Shown piece after piece: positions 9,601 to 22,800 of a DNA stretch of 64,000 nucleotides. The stretch spans positions 122,904,723-122,968,722 of the forward strand of contig CP136063.1 of NCBI GenBank assembly GCA_032622095.1. Reading direction: 5' to 3'. Both the position numbers and the translations under genes were made by a program. Position 1 is the stretch's first letter. Each line of letters opens with the position of its first letter. A model generated the notes under the pieces. That model did no database searches, was not told where the DNA came from, and worked only from the letters and a program-made list of their open reading frames with translations. The stretch comes from Siphonodentalium dalli (Eukaryota > Mollusca > Scaphopoda > Gadilida > Siphonodentaliidae).

Positions 9601-10590
9601 AAATGGCATAATACAACGCCATTATTATACATGGATTGTAAGTAGTGGCTCGGTACCTTGTCGGAGTGATTTTCAGTTTATTTATCACGATTAATTCGTC
9701 CCACCAAAAAAGAAGTATTTATTTATTTATTTATTTACAACTGCGCGTACTTCGGACATCGGACGTTATATACTGTTTTAAATGGTACAGTCGGCGTGTT
9801 GGAATTGACTTTTGTTTGTTTTTTTGTTTTTAAATATTTTTATTGGTATCAAAATATGAACACCATAAACACATTAGTTCGCAAAAATAAAAGACGACAG
9901 TTGGGTTTACATAGAGATGTATAAATAAATCTAGTGGGTTTGACTAAGATTTGAGGACGTCTGCTTATCATATCTCCATGAATATTTGTAGAAATTTAAA
10001 GAAATGTCCAGGTGCCCCCCTATTCGTGGTGCTATGCTGGCTAAATTTTATCAGTTTAAAAGAAATGTTGCTATATATCAGCTACAAATGCCAGACACGG
10101 CGACATTTTAAGTCGTTTATGTCAGACTATGAGCATGTTCTAATAATTGGGGAAAAAACCTTTGTATCTGGCAGATGTACCATTGTCAGATGTCAGTATT
10201 GGAGAATCCTGAAAAGTCATGTGCTACTGACTGTTTTCTTTTATCACAGAAGAAACTATATTTGACTGCACGCTGAGACCACTATTTTTTAACAGGCCTT
10301 CTATACATTGCCATCTCTCTTGACAAATTGTAACTTTTTTTGTGGAAAATATCCCGAATGGAACAGACTCAAATGTGTTATAATAAATGAGCAATTTCTA
10401 ACATTCCACCAATTGACCGTGCGAGGTCCCTCAGTTTGCAACAATATGTGTATCTCTGAGATAGAATGATAAATATACTTTTAATGCTTTCTTCCACGTA
10501 TATGATTTTTGCTACCTCACTATGTTATGGATGCTATAACAGGATAAATATGACAGTTGAGAAGATATAATTGCTCAAGTGACTTAATTG
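9600..10590. other. No gene supported
   Basis: Includes a (TTTA)n microsatellite at about 9714-9737 and a 104-codon frame at 9951-10265 with no splice context, recognisable motif or homologue that I can see. I leave it uncalled. Confidence 0.4.
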
Positions 10591-13420
10591 GGGTCACCAT
10601 TTGTCGAGGTTGTGAAATTTGAACGCCAAAACACTCCTTTGAACGAATGATGGAGAAAACTATATATAACTTTGGTGGATATCGGCAACTAAAACATTCT
10701 TAACCCCTCCTCTCTCCATCCCTCCTCTCTCCATCCCTCCTCTCTCCATCCCTGGCCCAAACGGTACCAAATGTGGCGTCTTTAACCCACGCGAGTTTAT
10801 TCCTCGTATCATCGTAGAAGAACGTGTATGAATTTGGTGGAAATTATAATGCTAAACATAATTAGTTGTATCAGCTTTGGTTCCCTTCCCAATTCGTGAC
10901 ATTCGACATATTAAAAACACGTCCATTGGACTCCTGGTATGCAGATAATTATGTATAAGTTTGGCGGTAATCGACAACAAAATAAATTCTCATCAAATTA
11001 AGTCGCCCTCCCCTTCTCTCACCAAAACTTTAAATCACACGATTAGTTAATTCCTCGTGTCACGGGGGGGGGGGGGGTGAAAAAAAACTTCCGGCGCGTA
11101 TACCGGGGTGGGTGGATGGTCAAAGCCACAAACAAGCGATTTTTTCCGCAACTAAAAAAAAAAATTCCTGCTTGTTTTTTTAGTGTTTTGGCAATGAGTT
11201 GGGCTTCAAAACCACTTTGAATGAGATAAATAATGTATAATTATAACTGGTAAACTGACTGCAGGCAGTTATCGTGTTGTATTTTGTTGCAAATTTTGAA
11301 ATCCAAGATGGCCGCTGGCAGCCATGTTTTTTGGCCGAATGACTTCAAAATGACTCATTCCTATTTACATGTCCATGTTAACATCATGGATGGTAAATAG
11401 TATGCACAGAAATTCATATACAGCTGTTTACAGCGAATTTACCCCCGCAAATCTCTGTTTTAGTGTTAAAATAAAAGGGGGGAGGAAAAAACTGCCGAAA
11501 ACGGAAAAAAAAATTGGCGGTGGGGGTGGGTGGGTACAAAAAATGATCGAAAGGGAAAAAATGCCATACGTGCCTGAAATTTTTTCCGTTAAAAATACCG
11601 TTATCACAATTAGACTCGTTGTGGAAATGAATATATATACTATTGGTGGAAATCGGCGACTAATCAAATTCGTATCAAAATTAAGTGCCCCCCCCCCCCA
11701 CTCTCACCCAGTCGTCACGAATTTGACGTCTTTAAATCACACTATTAGATTCTTCGTATCATGGAGAAGAATGTGTATCAATTTGGTAAAAATATTTGTT
11801 ATCAATTTTGGTGTGCCTCTCCCCATAAACACATTTTTTATCAAATTCAGTGCCCCCTCATCTCATCCAAACTACACTAATTTAGTGCCCCCCCCATCTC
11901 ATCCAAACTACACTAATTTAGTGCCCCCTCATCTCATCCAAACTACACTAATTTAGTGCCCCCTCATCTCATCCAAACTACACTAATTTGGCGTCTTTAA
12001 ATCCCACTATTAGATTCCTTGTGTCACGGGGAAGAATGTGTATCAATTTGATGGAAATCGGCGCTAAAATATGTTTATTAATTTTGGTGCCACTTTTGAC
12101 ATCTTTAAACCGCACCATTAGATTATCATATCATCGAGTTGATTATGCATGTATACATAAGTTTTGTGGAAATCTGCGATTAAACAAATTCTTATCAAAT
12201 TTAGCCCTTCCCAAATCTCTTATCCAAGCGGCACCACTTTGGCGTCTTTAAATCACACTATTAGATGCTTTTTATCATGGGGAAGAATGTGTATCAATTT
12301 GGTGGAAATCGGCGCTAAAAATATTCGTTGTCAATTTGTGCCCATCTCCCCTTCAGTGCACCCCTGACTCAATGACGCCACTGTTGGCAACTTTAAGCCA
12401 GACCGTTATACTCCTGATATCATGGAGATGATTATGTATAAGTTTTGTGGTAATCGGCGACAAAACACATTTTTATCAAATTTAGTGCTCCATCTCTCGT
12501 CCAAAACTACACTAATTTAGCGTCTTTATATATCCCACGATTAGATTCCTTGTATCACGGAGAAGAATGTGTAACAATTTGGTGGAAATCGGCGCTAAAA
12601 TATGTTTATTAATTTTGGTACCATTAGATTCCTCATATCATGGAGATGATTATTTACCCCGCATGGTTGTTATTAATAACAAGACATGTTTGCCTTAATG
12701 ACTACCCTTTATTAATCACAAAAGCAACAGGTAGTCGGAAACGTGTTTATGGACCTCCAGCTTTCTTGTCATTGGTGAAGGCCCTTTTTTTGGTACCACC
12801 CAAGCGCCAACCATGTGATCCTGGTCGACGATCACATATGTAGTCCTGAAACACACTAAGCATAACTGTTAGCACAAGGGGTACCCCCCTCCCAAAATGG
12901 AAGCAGGAAACATTGGGTGGGAGGGTGGGTTGCGTTAAATAATATCGACCGAGTCGGTCGAACGAAATTACCCGAAAGACAGTATGCTGCTGTGTGATTA
13001 CTCAAGTGACTTGGCGCCGGGCAAAATAGTTCCTCCCTCAATATCGATGGGCTTTATATGTTGTTCCACTGCTTTAGCATATATCCTCGTTACTTTAGGG
13101 CCAACAAAGTCATTATCTCAGTTGACACTTAGTGAAGTGAGGAATAGAAGCTGGCTAATTGAGTGGCTGATTGCCACATCGCTCCGCATGTACTGATGTG
13201 ATAAGGTCTATGCAGTACTGTGAGATCTATTGATAGCCATTGGGTTTTCCCAGTATAGCAACCATATCGGGATAAAGGATTTGCATTGCGTCACTAGCAT
13301 CTCCGTTCTATAAGTTTGGTGGAAATCGGCGGCAAATTTTGTTCCCCTTTTCTGCACCTGACGACAGCGTCACTTTAGAAAAATACTATCCCGCACCATT
13401 ATCTTCCTCGTAAAAAGTTA
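10590..13420 (+). repeat. Degenerate ~130-270-bp repeat field
   Basis: About ten diverged units share GAATGTGTATCAATTTGGTG, GGAAATCGGCGCTAAAA, GCGTCTTTAAATCACAC and ATTAGATTCCTTGTATCACG (for example near 10820, 11770, 12035, 12285, 12565, 13312). An 18-bp CTCTCCATCCCTCCT tandem lies at 10705-10752 and a ~38-bp one at 11865-11990. Every frame in the field is broken, so this is an old tandem expansion, not a gene. Confidence 0.6.
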
Positions 13421-13639
13421 CCCCTGTTATACCACGTTAGCATCTAGATGATCTTCCGTAAATTTCTATTGAACACAGACGGACAGTCATTCGTAAATAT
13501 ATATATAAAGGATAGTTCCTGAATAGGATACTGTACCAGGCATGAACACTGATGTGCAAGAGGTGCGAATGGAATTATGTCAAACTTGTGTAAAGGTCTG
13601 ATTGAATCATGGGGTGTAGTTGGAATTCCCAAGGTGGAC

Positions 13640-15200
13640 ACCCCCCAACGGAAACCCTATAGCCACGTCACTGATAAGGTGACATTGGTTGGTTGTGGCA
13701 GGGGGGGGGGGGGGGGTCAGGAAAAAATTTGGTGCTTGGCGCTTTTTTCTTTTTTCGGCCCTCTGCATGGGCCGGTACCCACCACCCCTAATTTTTTTTT
13801 TTTTCTGGGATAGGGACACCCCCCCCCCCTACAAACTGCTTCAAATGACTATTTTACTCAGTTTTCCTGATCTTATCTGATGAATGTTCCATATCATAAT
13901 TATAGAAGCATTCCTTCTTTTTATATACCAACAAGCCTGTAAGGTTTCAAAACATGTTATGTTTTCATTTATATCAGGTTGAATAAATGATTTTTAATAG
14001 AACTATTTAAATCTGAGCCTTTCCATGTCAATGTGCATTGATAGATCCTTGATGAAAATATTTAGCAACCTGAACTTTTTATTACCCATTGGTGCAGGGG
14101 GGGGGGGGGAACTGCAGACACAGGGTGGAAAAAAACTGTTTTCTTCGGTTTGGGTACCCCCCCCCCCCCCCAAAACAGCAAAAACTGCAGTTTTTTCCAC
14201 TGACCATTTGCCCCCCCCCCCCCCCCCCCCCCCCCCAGAAAAATCAAATCTACCCCAGCCGGACAACAACTCGGTTTGACCGGAAACCGAAAAAACGCCG
14301 GAGCATACAATTCACGAGAAGGTGCTTGGTAACTCAGTTTAGATTATTATGACTAAAATGGTCATTGTCTACCAGTAGAACGTAGATTTGTACCTCGTGA
14401 TGTCATGACATGTACAAACATGTATATTGGTGATCGCAACGCTTTGTATGCACTTTAAAAAATGACAACTAGTCATTACCTCGACTTTGAAAAAGATGCA
14501 AATGAGATGAGTGAGATACCAGCATATAACTGTTTTCTGATACCATTGGAGGAGAAATTGTTTAATACATGGGATAGTTCTGCAGTAAAAATTTGCCAGA
14601 TAAGCGATCGCAGGGTAGAATTCTGCATTCGACTGGTAGACACTGACATAGTCGACATTATTAAGAGGGTTAATGGGGTCAATATCACATGTAAACCAAG
14701 ACAGTGGTTATCCAAAAATTGTTTTAGGTGGATTGTACTACTCATGTATATATGATTTGGATATTAAGGTTAATCCATATTCTATAAAATGAGAGAAAAT
14801 TGAAGTTTTGAGTCTGAAAATACATATTTGGAAAAAAAAATTACATGCAAATTTTTTCCGACAACCCCCCCCCCCCTAAATGAATAAGGAAAAAAATTAC
14901 GTGTAAATTTTTGACGCCTATGTACCCCCCCCACCCCCGGTACGTTGTGTCCCGCAGTTTTTTCGCCCCCCCCCCTGATTGGTGTCATCCCTCATTATTA
15001 ACTGATGGTGAACTCAAACCCCCTATACCAGTAGTTAAACCTTTTGTCCCATTATTTTGAAGAAAAATGACTCTAGGAAAAAATGTACAGGGCCAGGAAA
15101 TAATGTGTAAGCCGGGTTGCTGAACCCACCCACCCAACCCCGCCTACTGTTCGGAAAAAAATTGCAGACCCCCCCCCCCCCCTGGTTGGGGCATGATTAA
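13640..15200. repeat. Poly-G/poly-C rich decayed repeat cluster
   Basis: Homopolymer runs of 16 G (13701-13716), 13 G (14097-14109), 15 C (14157-14171) and 26 C (14211-14236), plus several near 14866-15182, alternate with GGAAAAAAATT-type blocks. AACTGCAG and GGAAAAAAACTG around the 14.1-14.2 kb runs recur inverted, so it can fold back. Proline- or glycine-rich frames here are homopolymer artefacts. Confidence 0.6.
14462..14755 (+). CDS. Unassigned 97-codon open frame
   Basis: ATG to TGA, reading MTTSHYLDFEKDANEMSEIP... with a mixed, protein-like composition and no low complexity, unlike the surrounding G/C-run repeats. I recognise no domain, and the opposite strand is also open for 89 codons, which weakens the call. 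It could be a fragment of a gene or element. Confidence 0.28.
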   Translation: MTTSHYLDFEKDANEMSEIPAYNCFLIPLEEKLFNTWDSSAVKICQISDRRVEFCIRLVDTDIVDIIKRVNGVNITCKPRQWLSKNCFRWIVLLMYI

Positions 15201-15289
15201 TTGTTGAATGGGATGGGACACGTGACAAAATGACAAACAACTGAACAGAATTTGTATAGCTGATATAGAGGGCTCGTTTTATACGCCCT

Positions 15290-15480
15290 TTTGAGAAAAA
15301 AGTCAGTCGTAATATGTAATCAGTCTGTTCGTCCGTCCGTCTGTCTGTCCACCCGTCCGTGTGTCCGTATCAACAAAGGGTTTTTGGTTTACAAGCTTAT
15401 GTTTGCCCATATTAATTGGATTTTAAAAAATGCACTAACAAAAGAGGTTTTATATAAACAGCCAGTTTGAATATTTATAT
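15290..15480 (+). repeat. GTCC/GTCT microsatellite-bearing repeat
   Basis: A TCCGTCCGTCTGTCTGTCC run (about 15330-15368) with flanks of the same style as 36205-36470 and 37494-37940, probably related elements. Confidence 0.4.
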
Positions 15481-16060
15481 TAGCATACCACACATGCAAC
15501 ATATATTATCTCTGTAAACTCGGTTATTAATAATTTAATGTGCATATAGCTATGTATTATCTAACTCTTTATTATTGGAGCAAAATAAAGATGATATGTA
15601 TATTTGTAATTAAGAACGCCCAGGGTTAATGAGCTAATGCCCACAATCAGGTTGTCCACTATGCAAGGACAGTATGGGCATAAGACTTGGTCCAACCTAT
15701 CGTGTTTTTAGAAAGTTGTGTTTGAATGATTTAAAGGCAAATTGACAAAAATGCTTAAGAGGTTAAGCTCATAAACCCAAATAGCCCATAAACCATGTAT
15801 ATACCAAAGTCCAAACCCCATAAACCCATTTCGTTAGCTCGTCCGTATGGTAACATATTTTTGGTTTCCGACCAGTTTGCATGGATTATTTGATCTGAAC
15901 AAAATTTGTGAACTTTAATGATTATTTTCATTAAGAAAGGCAACTACCCATAAATAATTTTCTATATTTGAGGATTTTCATACCAAGCATGCGTGTTGAT
16001 CAATGAACAATTGGGCTAAGATGAGTTGTGGGTATTGGGTTCGTACATAACCAAGTTAAA
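15480..16060. other. No gene seen
   Basis: AT-rich sequence without a supported frame or repeat boundary. Confidence 0.35.
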
Positions 16061-16510
16061 GCTCACCACCATATCTCTTAACACTGTGGCCTAATTCCTG
16101 TCTATTGCTCCCTGCTTGAGTCGAGCACACTACATATCAACATTGGGTTGAAATATTTGTGACTGCTTTATTCTTCATTATAATATGGGGGTATGATACT
16201 ATATTATGCAATTAAAAATATAACTCAACATTATGATACAAATGAAGCCTCCTATCATAGACCCAAGACAATAAGCTATCGAAAGGGGCAAAAAATTTAA
16301 TAAAATTTTCAACCTCTCAAATGTACTAAAATCCATTGTTTATGTTGTCTCTTAATAATTACTCACATTTTACATACAATGAAGATGGTGATATGTAAAA
16401 TTCAAGATTTTTTGCCAGATAGATCCAGAGAAATTGTTTGTTGAAAATCCCTTGCCATTTTTGGCTGGATTTATGCAAAACGTGCGTCTCCCCTTAATCT
16501 AACACAACAA
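16060..16510. repeat. Diverged copy of sequence around the EF-hand gene introns
   Basis: CTATTGCTCCCTGC and TGGATTTATGCAAAACGTGC match, in the same order and orientation, sequence near 1480-1500 and 2090-2110. The exons between them are not recognisable here. It could be a dispersed repeat or the remains of a duplicated locus. Confidence 0.4.
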
Positions 16511-16829
16511 TAACTGTGTAGGAATATATTTTTAACTTTTACAACGGAAGTCATTATTGCCGGTTTGTGATGGTTCCTTCTGATTAAAATTTTTTAAAAA
16601 TCGGGAATTTTGATAGGTAAACTCATTTTTTGAGCCATCAATAGGTGATAATTCGATTCATTTTTCCATTCACATCACAATCCACGTGATAATAACGAAA
16701 ATTCCATTGTGCGAATCATAACAGCGACTATAAAACCGCGAATGTTGATGTATGTCATGTATGTGTGGGTTCTCTCTCGATCGAGTCTGTTCTCTCCCCA
16801 TTTAATCGGTTCCATTACGGGAAATAGTA

Positions 16830-17240
16830 TGGCTAATATTTGGATGGTAGTGTATGGAAACCCAGTGGGTTGGGGTGGTAAATGTTTTGGGTGGAATCTT
16901 AATTATTCGTCAACGGCCATCCCACAATGGCGTTTATTCCATGATAATCGGACCAGAAATGCGATTTTGGGTATTTTACCACTTTGGGTGGTACCATATG
17001 GAAACCCAGTGGGTTGGGTGGAAACACTTGTGGGTGTACTCTTAAATATTCTGTGAAAATCGGAACATATATGACATATATGCGATTTTTGACACTCTAC
17101 ATCTTTGGGTGGTATGGTATGGAAACCCATGCAGTTGGTTGGGCGGTAAACAATTTGGTTGGAATCTTAATTATTCGTCAACGGCGACCCTACAATTCCG
17201 TTTATTCCTTGGAAATCGGACACATGAAACCCATATTATA
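16830..17240 (+). repeat. Three ~125-140-bp tandem units
   Basis: Units begin near 16850, 16990 and 17111 with TATGGAAACCCAGTGGGTTG-like sequence and include TTAATTATTCGTCAACGGC. The long frames across them come from unit repetition. Confidence 0.65.
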
Positions 17241-17749
17241 TCATCAAAAAAGCCATTACATATTTCCTTATATCACATGAAACTATGTAGCCCCGGAGGT
17301 GACATCCGATTTTTTTTTACAAAGTCGTGTCCACGAGAATATGAAGACGTGGCCACGAGAATAAGAAGTCGTGGACACGGGAAACAACTCGTGACCACGA
17401 GAATAAAGTCCAGGCCACGAGAATATAGTCGTGGCGACGAGAATAAAGTCCATGCCGAAGACTTAGCCCGCAGAAAATAGACCCACACGTTCAATGCATC
17501 ACCTGTACTATATATGTGCATGGCTAAGGTTCCGACGATCATTATGAATCCATAACCAGTTTGTACCCCCAACATCTTAGTATTGTTGGAATCTCCATTA
17601 CCTCCTCTACCCATGCACTAATACTGACACATAGAGTTATCCCATGGCGAATGCTCCGGGCCGCACGTGCCATTTATCCATTAAATGCATATGAATGCCT
17701 GTGGCCGGTCGTTATGACACCCTATACCATGCAGCTTGTACCGCTTTTT

Positions 17750-18420
17750 GCTCGTGGCCACGACTTTATTCTCCTAGCCACGACTATATTCTCGTGGCCA
17801 CGACTTAATTTATTCTCGTGGACACGACTATATTATCGTGGCCAAGACTTCATATTCTCGTTGCCACGACTTTATTCTCGTGGCCACGACTTCATATTCT
17901 CGTGGCCACCACTTAATATTCTCGTGGCCACCACTTTATTCTCGTGGCCACGACTTATTCTCGTACGTGTCAACGACTTTTTTCTCGTGGCCACGACTAT
18001 ATTATCGTGGCCAAGACTTCATATTCTCGTGGCCACGACTTCTTATTCTATAGTGGCCACAACTATATTCTCGTTGTCACGATTTTATTCTCATGGCCAC
18101 GACTTTATTCTCGTTGCCGCGACTTTATTCTCGTGGCCACGACTTCATATTCTCGTGGTCACGACTATATTATCGTGGCCACGATTTTATTCTCATGGCC
18201 ACGACTTTATTCTCGTTGCCACGACTTTATTCTCGTGGCCACCACTTGATATTCTCGTGGCCACCACTTTATTCTCGTGGCCACGACTTATTCTCGTAAG
18301 TGTCAACGACTTTTTTCTCGTGGCCACGGCTATATTATCGTGGGCACGACTTCATATTCTCGTGGCCACGACCTCATATTCTAGTGGCCACGACTATATT
18401 CTCGTGGCCACGACTTCATA
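17750..18420 (+). repeat. GTGGCCAC satellite array, left part
   Basis: About 30 units of 16-22 bp around the palindrome GTCGTGGCCACGAC, with variants such as TTGTCACG and an insert TCTCGTACGTGTCAACGAC seen twice, about 350 bp apart. It is open in several frames only because stop codons are absent from the unit; not a gene. Confidence 0.85.
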
Positions 18421-18439
18421 TCCCAGATAGCACACGTAC

Positions 18440-18925
18440 GTTGGGCCAACGTTGGAATAATTACGTTGGCCCAACGTCGGCTTTTGAGGTTGGTACAACG
18501 ATGGCCCGACGTCGACTTGCGTTGGAATAATTACGTTGGCCCAACGTCAGCTTTTGTGGTTGGTACGACGATGGCCCAACGTCGACTTGCGTTGGAATAA
18601 TTACGTTGGCCCAACGTCGGCTTTTGTGGTTGGTACGACGACGGCCCAACGTCGACTTGTTGGAATAATTACGTGGGCGCAACGTCGGATTTTGTGGTTG
18701 GTACAACGATGGCGCAACGTCGACATGCGTCAGATTTTGCACGTTTCAAACATGGCTACGTTGGCCCGACGTTGGACAACCAACGTTGGGGCAACGTTGG
18801 TTTTACCGCTGGTTTAACGTTGGCCCGACGTTGAAAACGTAACGCACTAGACGATATGTGAGGTTAGTAGTTGCATTAGATGTCGACGTTGGACCAACGA
18901 TGGCCCAACGTTGGTCATAGTGTGG
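18440..18925 (+). repeat. Left subterminal array of the 7.3-kb element
   Basis: Four ~70-bp units of TTGGAATAATTACGTTGGCC, then TTTTGTGGTTGGTACGACG and GGCCCAACGTCGACTTG, then looser ACGTTGG/CCAACGT motifs. Palindromic GTTGGCCCAAC cores may be transposase-binding sites (inference). Confidence 0.8.
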
Positions 18926-19055
18926 AGAAATCGGTCGATTACTTCGTAGCGTCATTTTAACGTCATTCTTAACTGGTCGCGTGTTTCTTTTTCAAATAAC
19001 GCTTTGGTTTATTGACTGAACTTGCATTTGTGTTCTGAGTGAGCTTCTCGGTTTA

Positions 19056-19123
19056 ATGGATTATTATTTGGATAATGCACCACGGAACACCATCACCAGC
19101 TATAGGGACCCGAAGAAGTACAG
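19056..19123 (+). CDS. Candidate first coding exon inside the 7.3-kb element
   Basis: ATG then 22 codons (MDYYLDNAPRNTITSYRDPK...) up to a near-ideal donor TACAG|GTAAGT (GT at 19124-19125), phase 2. It lies just inside the left subterminal array, where a transposon promoter and first exon would be expected. Not recognised as a known transposase N-terminus. Confidence 0.4.
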
Positions 19124-19375
19124 GTAAGTACTTTAGTTGAGAATATCATGCCGAATAACTTGGAATTTCAACGATAAGCGTGCGTCGTCGGATTCATTTC
19201 CTCCGCAACCAACTTAAAGTTTGAATTTGAAGTTTAACCCTTCAATTGTCAGAAACGAAAACAAATAAATTTATGTCAGTTTCGGGTAATGGCATCCGAC
19301 TGTATGAGGAAGAAAATGTCATTCTAATTACTATCTAAATTTCACGATCCATGTGTGATAATACATGGATTTAGG

Positions 19376-19700
19376 GACATGGCGGCAGGGGTGTTGCACG
19401 TGTGTCTCGCATCCCCACCCCACCACAACTTTGGTCAAAATTGTCAACAGTTGGATATTTCATACATGACACAACATTAATTGGAACTTTCGCACGGTCA
19501 CACCAACAATATTATAGGTTGAGATTGTTCTCGACTTCTCGTAGTTTGATTTTCCAACAATTATTAATTGTTTATGGAACATCATTTGCACATTGTCCTA
19601 CTTTTGGTAAAAAAAATTGACTGAAATGGCATCAGTTGGAAATTTTACGACCTTAGGGTGGGGGGGGGGGGGGGGGTGTCTCAGGTTGGAAATTTCCAAC
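19376..19700. repeat. GGGACGTGG / poly-C decayed repeat, copy 3
   Basis: Starts GGGACATGGCGGCAGGGGTG. It aligns with 9105-9350 through AGGTTGAGATTGTT, GTTTGATTTTCCAACAATTA and ATGGCATCAGTTGGAAATTT, and has an 18-base G run near 19659-19676. Confidence 0.6.
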
Positions 19701-19849
19701 AATTGGAATTCTTGAGGCCAGTCTAGATGTTAGGAGTTTGCTATTTTCAGGTTCGGATCTCAAAATGTTCTCAGTGTATTCCGTTCCTCTTCTGGTTGTG
19801 GCAACAATACTACTGATCCATTCAGAATAATGCTAACATCCAGGCTGTG

Positions 19850-22800
19850 AGGGGCCAGTAACTTTTGGGGAAATCAAACCCCAAAGGGGGTGCAGTTGAA
19901 AATTCCAAGGTGGGTGCACCCCTCCCCAACGCTGAAACCCATATAGCAACGTCCCTGTCATGGATTTCCATGGATAATTAAGTTCAGCCTACGACAGTGG
20001 ATACCGTTCCACTTTCAGTTGTATACCCTATAATAGGCTATTATGCTTATAGCTGTTGGGGGGTGTACTACCAGAATAGGAATTTACGATTGCACCAACC
20101 CCTTTCGTTGTATAAAATGCTCAAGCTGCAAACCAGAGTTCAGTCTCCTCGCTACGGTGTCTGACGCCCTGTTATGTAGGAGATTGATTTATGCATGGAG
20201 TTCGAACAACCTCCCCTTAATTCGGTGTTTTCCAACCGGTACCTTAAATCCACTTGTCGGTTTGCGCTCCAAAATACACCTAATAATATTCTCTTGTGAA
20301 TTGTTTCCCGTGTCGAAATAGGTCGATAAATACATGTTACAAAAAGATGCATTGAAGTTATAACAAATACAAGTTTGAACACGATGTTTGGGTCCCAACC
20401 AAAAATCAGCTATTTACACGGAGCGTTCCGTGTTAGTCTATATATTCCTGATATATGTTATAAATAAAGAGCGTTCGTTTCACTTCTCTGCGAAACGTTT
20501 AAAACAGCTGGAAAATGACAATGGAAAGTACTTACCAGAGCATATTGCGCCAATGTATCAATATTCTATCAACCAGGCCATTCTTGTGTGATTACCATGC
20601 AGTACATACTTAATCGGAGGGGGGCTTATATTGAGGTGTGAAAGGGTCTATCTGCTCTTTCGAGTATGATTCCCGGGGAAGTTTTTAGTTTCTGAAATAT
20701 GTACATGTACCTATTTAAGGTCTCCGAATCAGTGACGTGGCTACATGGTCTTTGTTATGGTGTGTCAACGTTGAATTTCCTCTTGAACCAGACACCAAAC
20801 TCCTTCGCGAGTTTCAATTTGCACCCCCCCCCCCCGCCTTGCATTGAAACTTTCCAACCGGCACCCAGGCTTTTCAACTGTTGGCAATTTCCAAACTGAA
20901 TAAGACTGGAACATTTCCAAAATGGTGTTCATGTCAGACAATAATTTTTACTAAAGTCTAAAAGTTTTAAAAATATGATACCGGAGGTGTAAACAAAAAT
21001 ATTCCTACTGATTGTTGGAAAATCAGACAATGAAAACATGTACTTAAAGTTACCAAGTAATGATGTGTCAGACATGAAATTTTAAACTTTTTCTACAATG
21101 ACTCACGTCACAGGGGTTTGAAACGCGATCCGCTGCCCAGCAATTGGCATACACCCATAGTTGCAAAAAAATAATTTCATTTTACAAACTTTACATTACG
21201 TGCGTATCATTTTACATTGTTTACGTCAAAGAATCACGTCATATTGATACGTTGTGTCAATGTTCACATGACTGGATCTGTTGGAAGGAAGTTATTACGT
21301 TGTCACACTGTGTCACAATAATTATTTCAGCTGTAGTGTGGACCTATAGTCGTAACGTTGAGTAAGATTAGCATTTATGTATTTGGTTGGGGCCAATTTG
21401 TGTATTGATGCATCCCCCACAAACGACCAATGACTACATAATGGACGTTGTCACTGTATTAAATGCCGCGTGTCCCTAAAACATAAATGTGAACACCCCC
21501 CCCCCCCAATAATAGACATGATTAGATATTATTGGGCGGGTAATTTAACTTTTGGGGGATATGTGGGACGTGGCGGCATGCAGGGCGTGGCGACATGCAC
21601 AACTTTTGGAAATTTTTAATAATTTTGGCGATACATATGGGGCATTTTTTACCAATAAACAAATATTACCCATCCCATATTTTGTCTGAGGTATTCATAT
21701 CAATTAATTACTTGGCTTGGGGCTCACCAAGCTACCAACTGAAATAGTTTGTTGTTCTAACCAGTAGGCCTACATTTAGAGCAGTTTGGCAGAAAGGCGG
21801 TCTGCTATCAACATGCTGTTGTCAAGCCCCCACCCCCGTTGTCCGCACGCCCCTGACAGTAAGAATTTAATATCTGTGACAATGTGGGTTGGAATAAATA
21901 TGGTAATGTGTGCAAAAATGAATGTGGCGACAGGGGTTTGAACATTGAGGTGTTACCACCCCTCCCCATTTTTTGTCAAACTTTTCAACATTTTGGAATT
22001 TTCAATAACTTAAATTAATGTCGTGTCAGTCATGAAATGCCTAACTGTTGAACATTTTGGTCAAAGTTAATGGGGCGGGACAACCTTACCCGTATTGTCC
22101 CTGACCTGACAGTAAGATTTCCCACTCTAGGAGGTTGTGGGTTAGAACAAATAATTAGGGTGATCGCAACATGGATGTGGCGATAGAGGTCGATGTATTA
22201 CCCCCCCCCCCAGATAATTTCAACATTTTAAATTTTCAATAACTTTATAAGTTGAACATCTTAGGCAAAATTTGTTTGAGATCATTTCGATAGTTTACAT
22301 TTCCAAATTTCTAATGAGTATCGTTTTGGTCATTATTATGCGGTGAGCTAATTTCAAGATTTGGAATATTCAATATCATAAGTTGAATTTCAGGCAAAAT
22401 CTTTCTGAGATCGTCTGGATAGTTTCGGTTCCCAACAGATATGTAATATTTAGAGTACATTATATTATTTTCTACAAAGACTATATTATAGCTATTAAAT
22501 GGTAGTGTGTTGGATTTCAAACTCAGCATCGAATGGGAGACCAGATGAAACTTGGTCAAGTTGGGAAAACAGATTGGTTCACGGGTGGTTGCAATTTAAC
22601 CCCTCAAAAAAGGAAGGCTTCTGTCAAAGTCCCTGACATATTACCCCCCCCCCCCCGTTCTCAAACCCCGTTCTTCATATCCATTCCGATTTGTCACCAA
22701 ATGCTGAGATTTTTTATAAAGCAAGTTTTCAAACCGCTGTTTAATATTCATCGTACTAGTAAATGGGCATGATGATGATACGGCTGACAACAATTCAAAA

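Noticed and set aside
11369-11956. 195-codon plus-strand frame
   Set aside because: Spans degenerate repeats, a C run and a short tandem (PPSHPNYTNLV repeats); composition is repeat-driven.
17561-18430. 289-codon open frame on the plus strand through the GTGGCCAC array
   Set aside because: All three plus frames are open over the array because the unit lacks stop codons. The sequence is a tandem repeat with no start or splice support.
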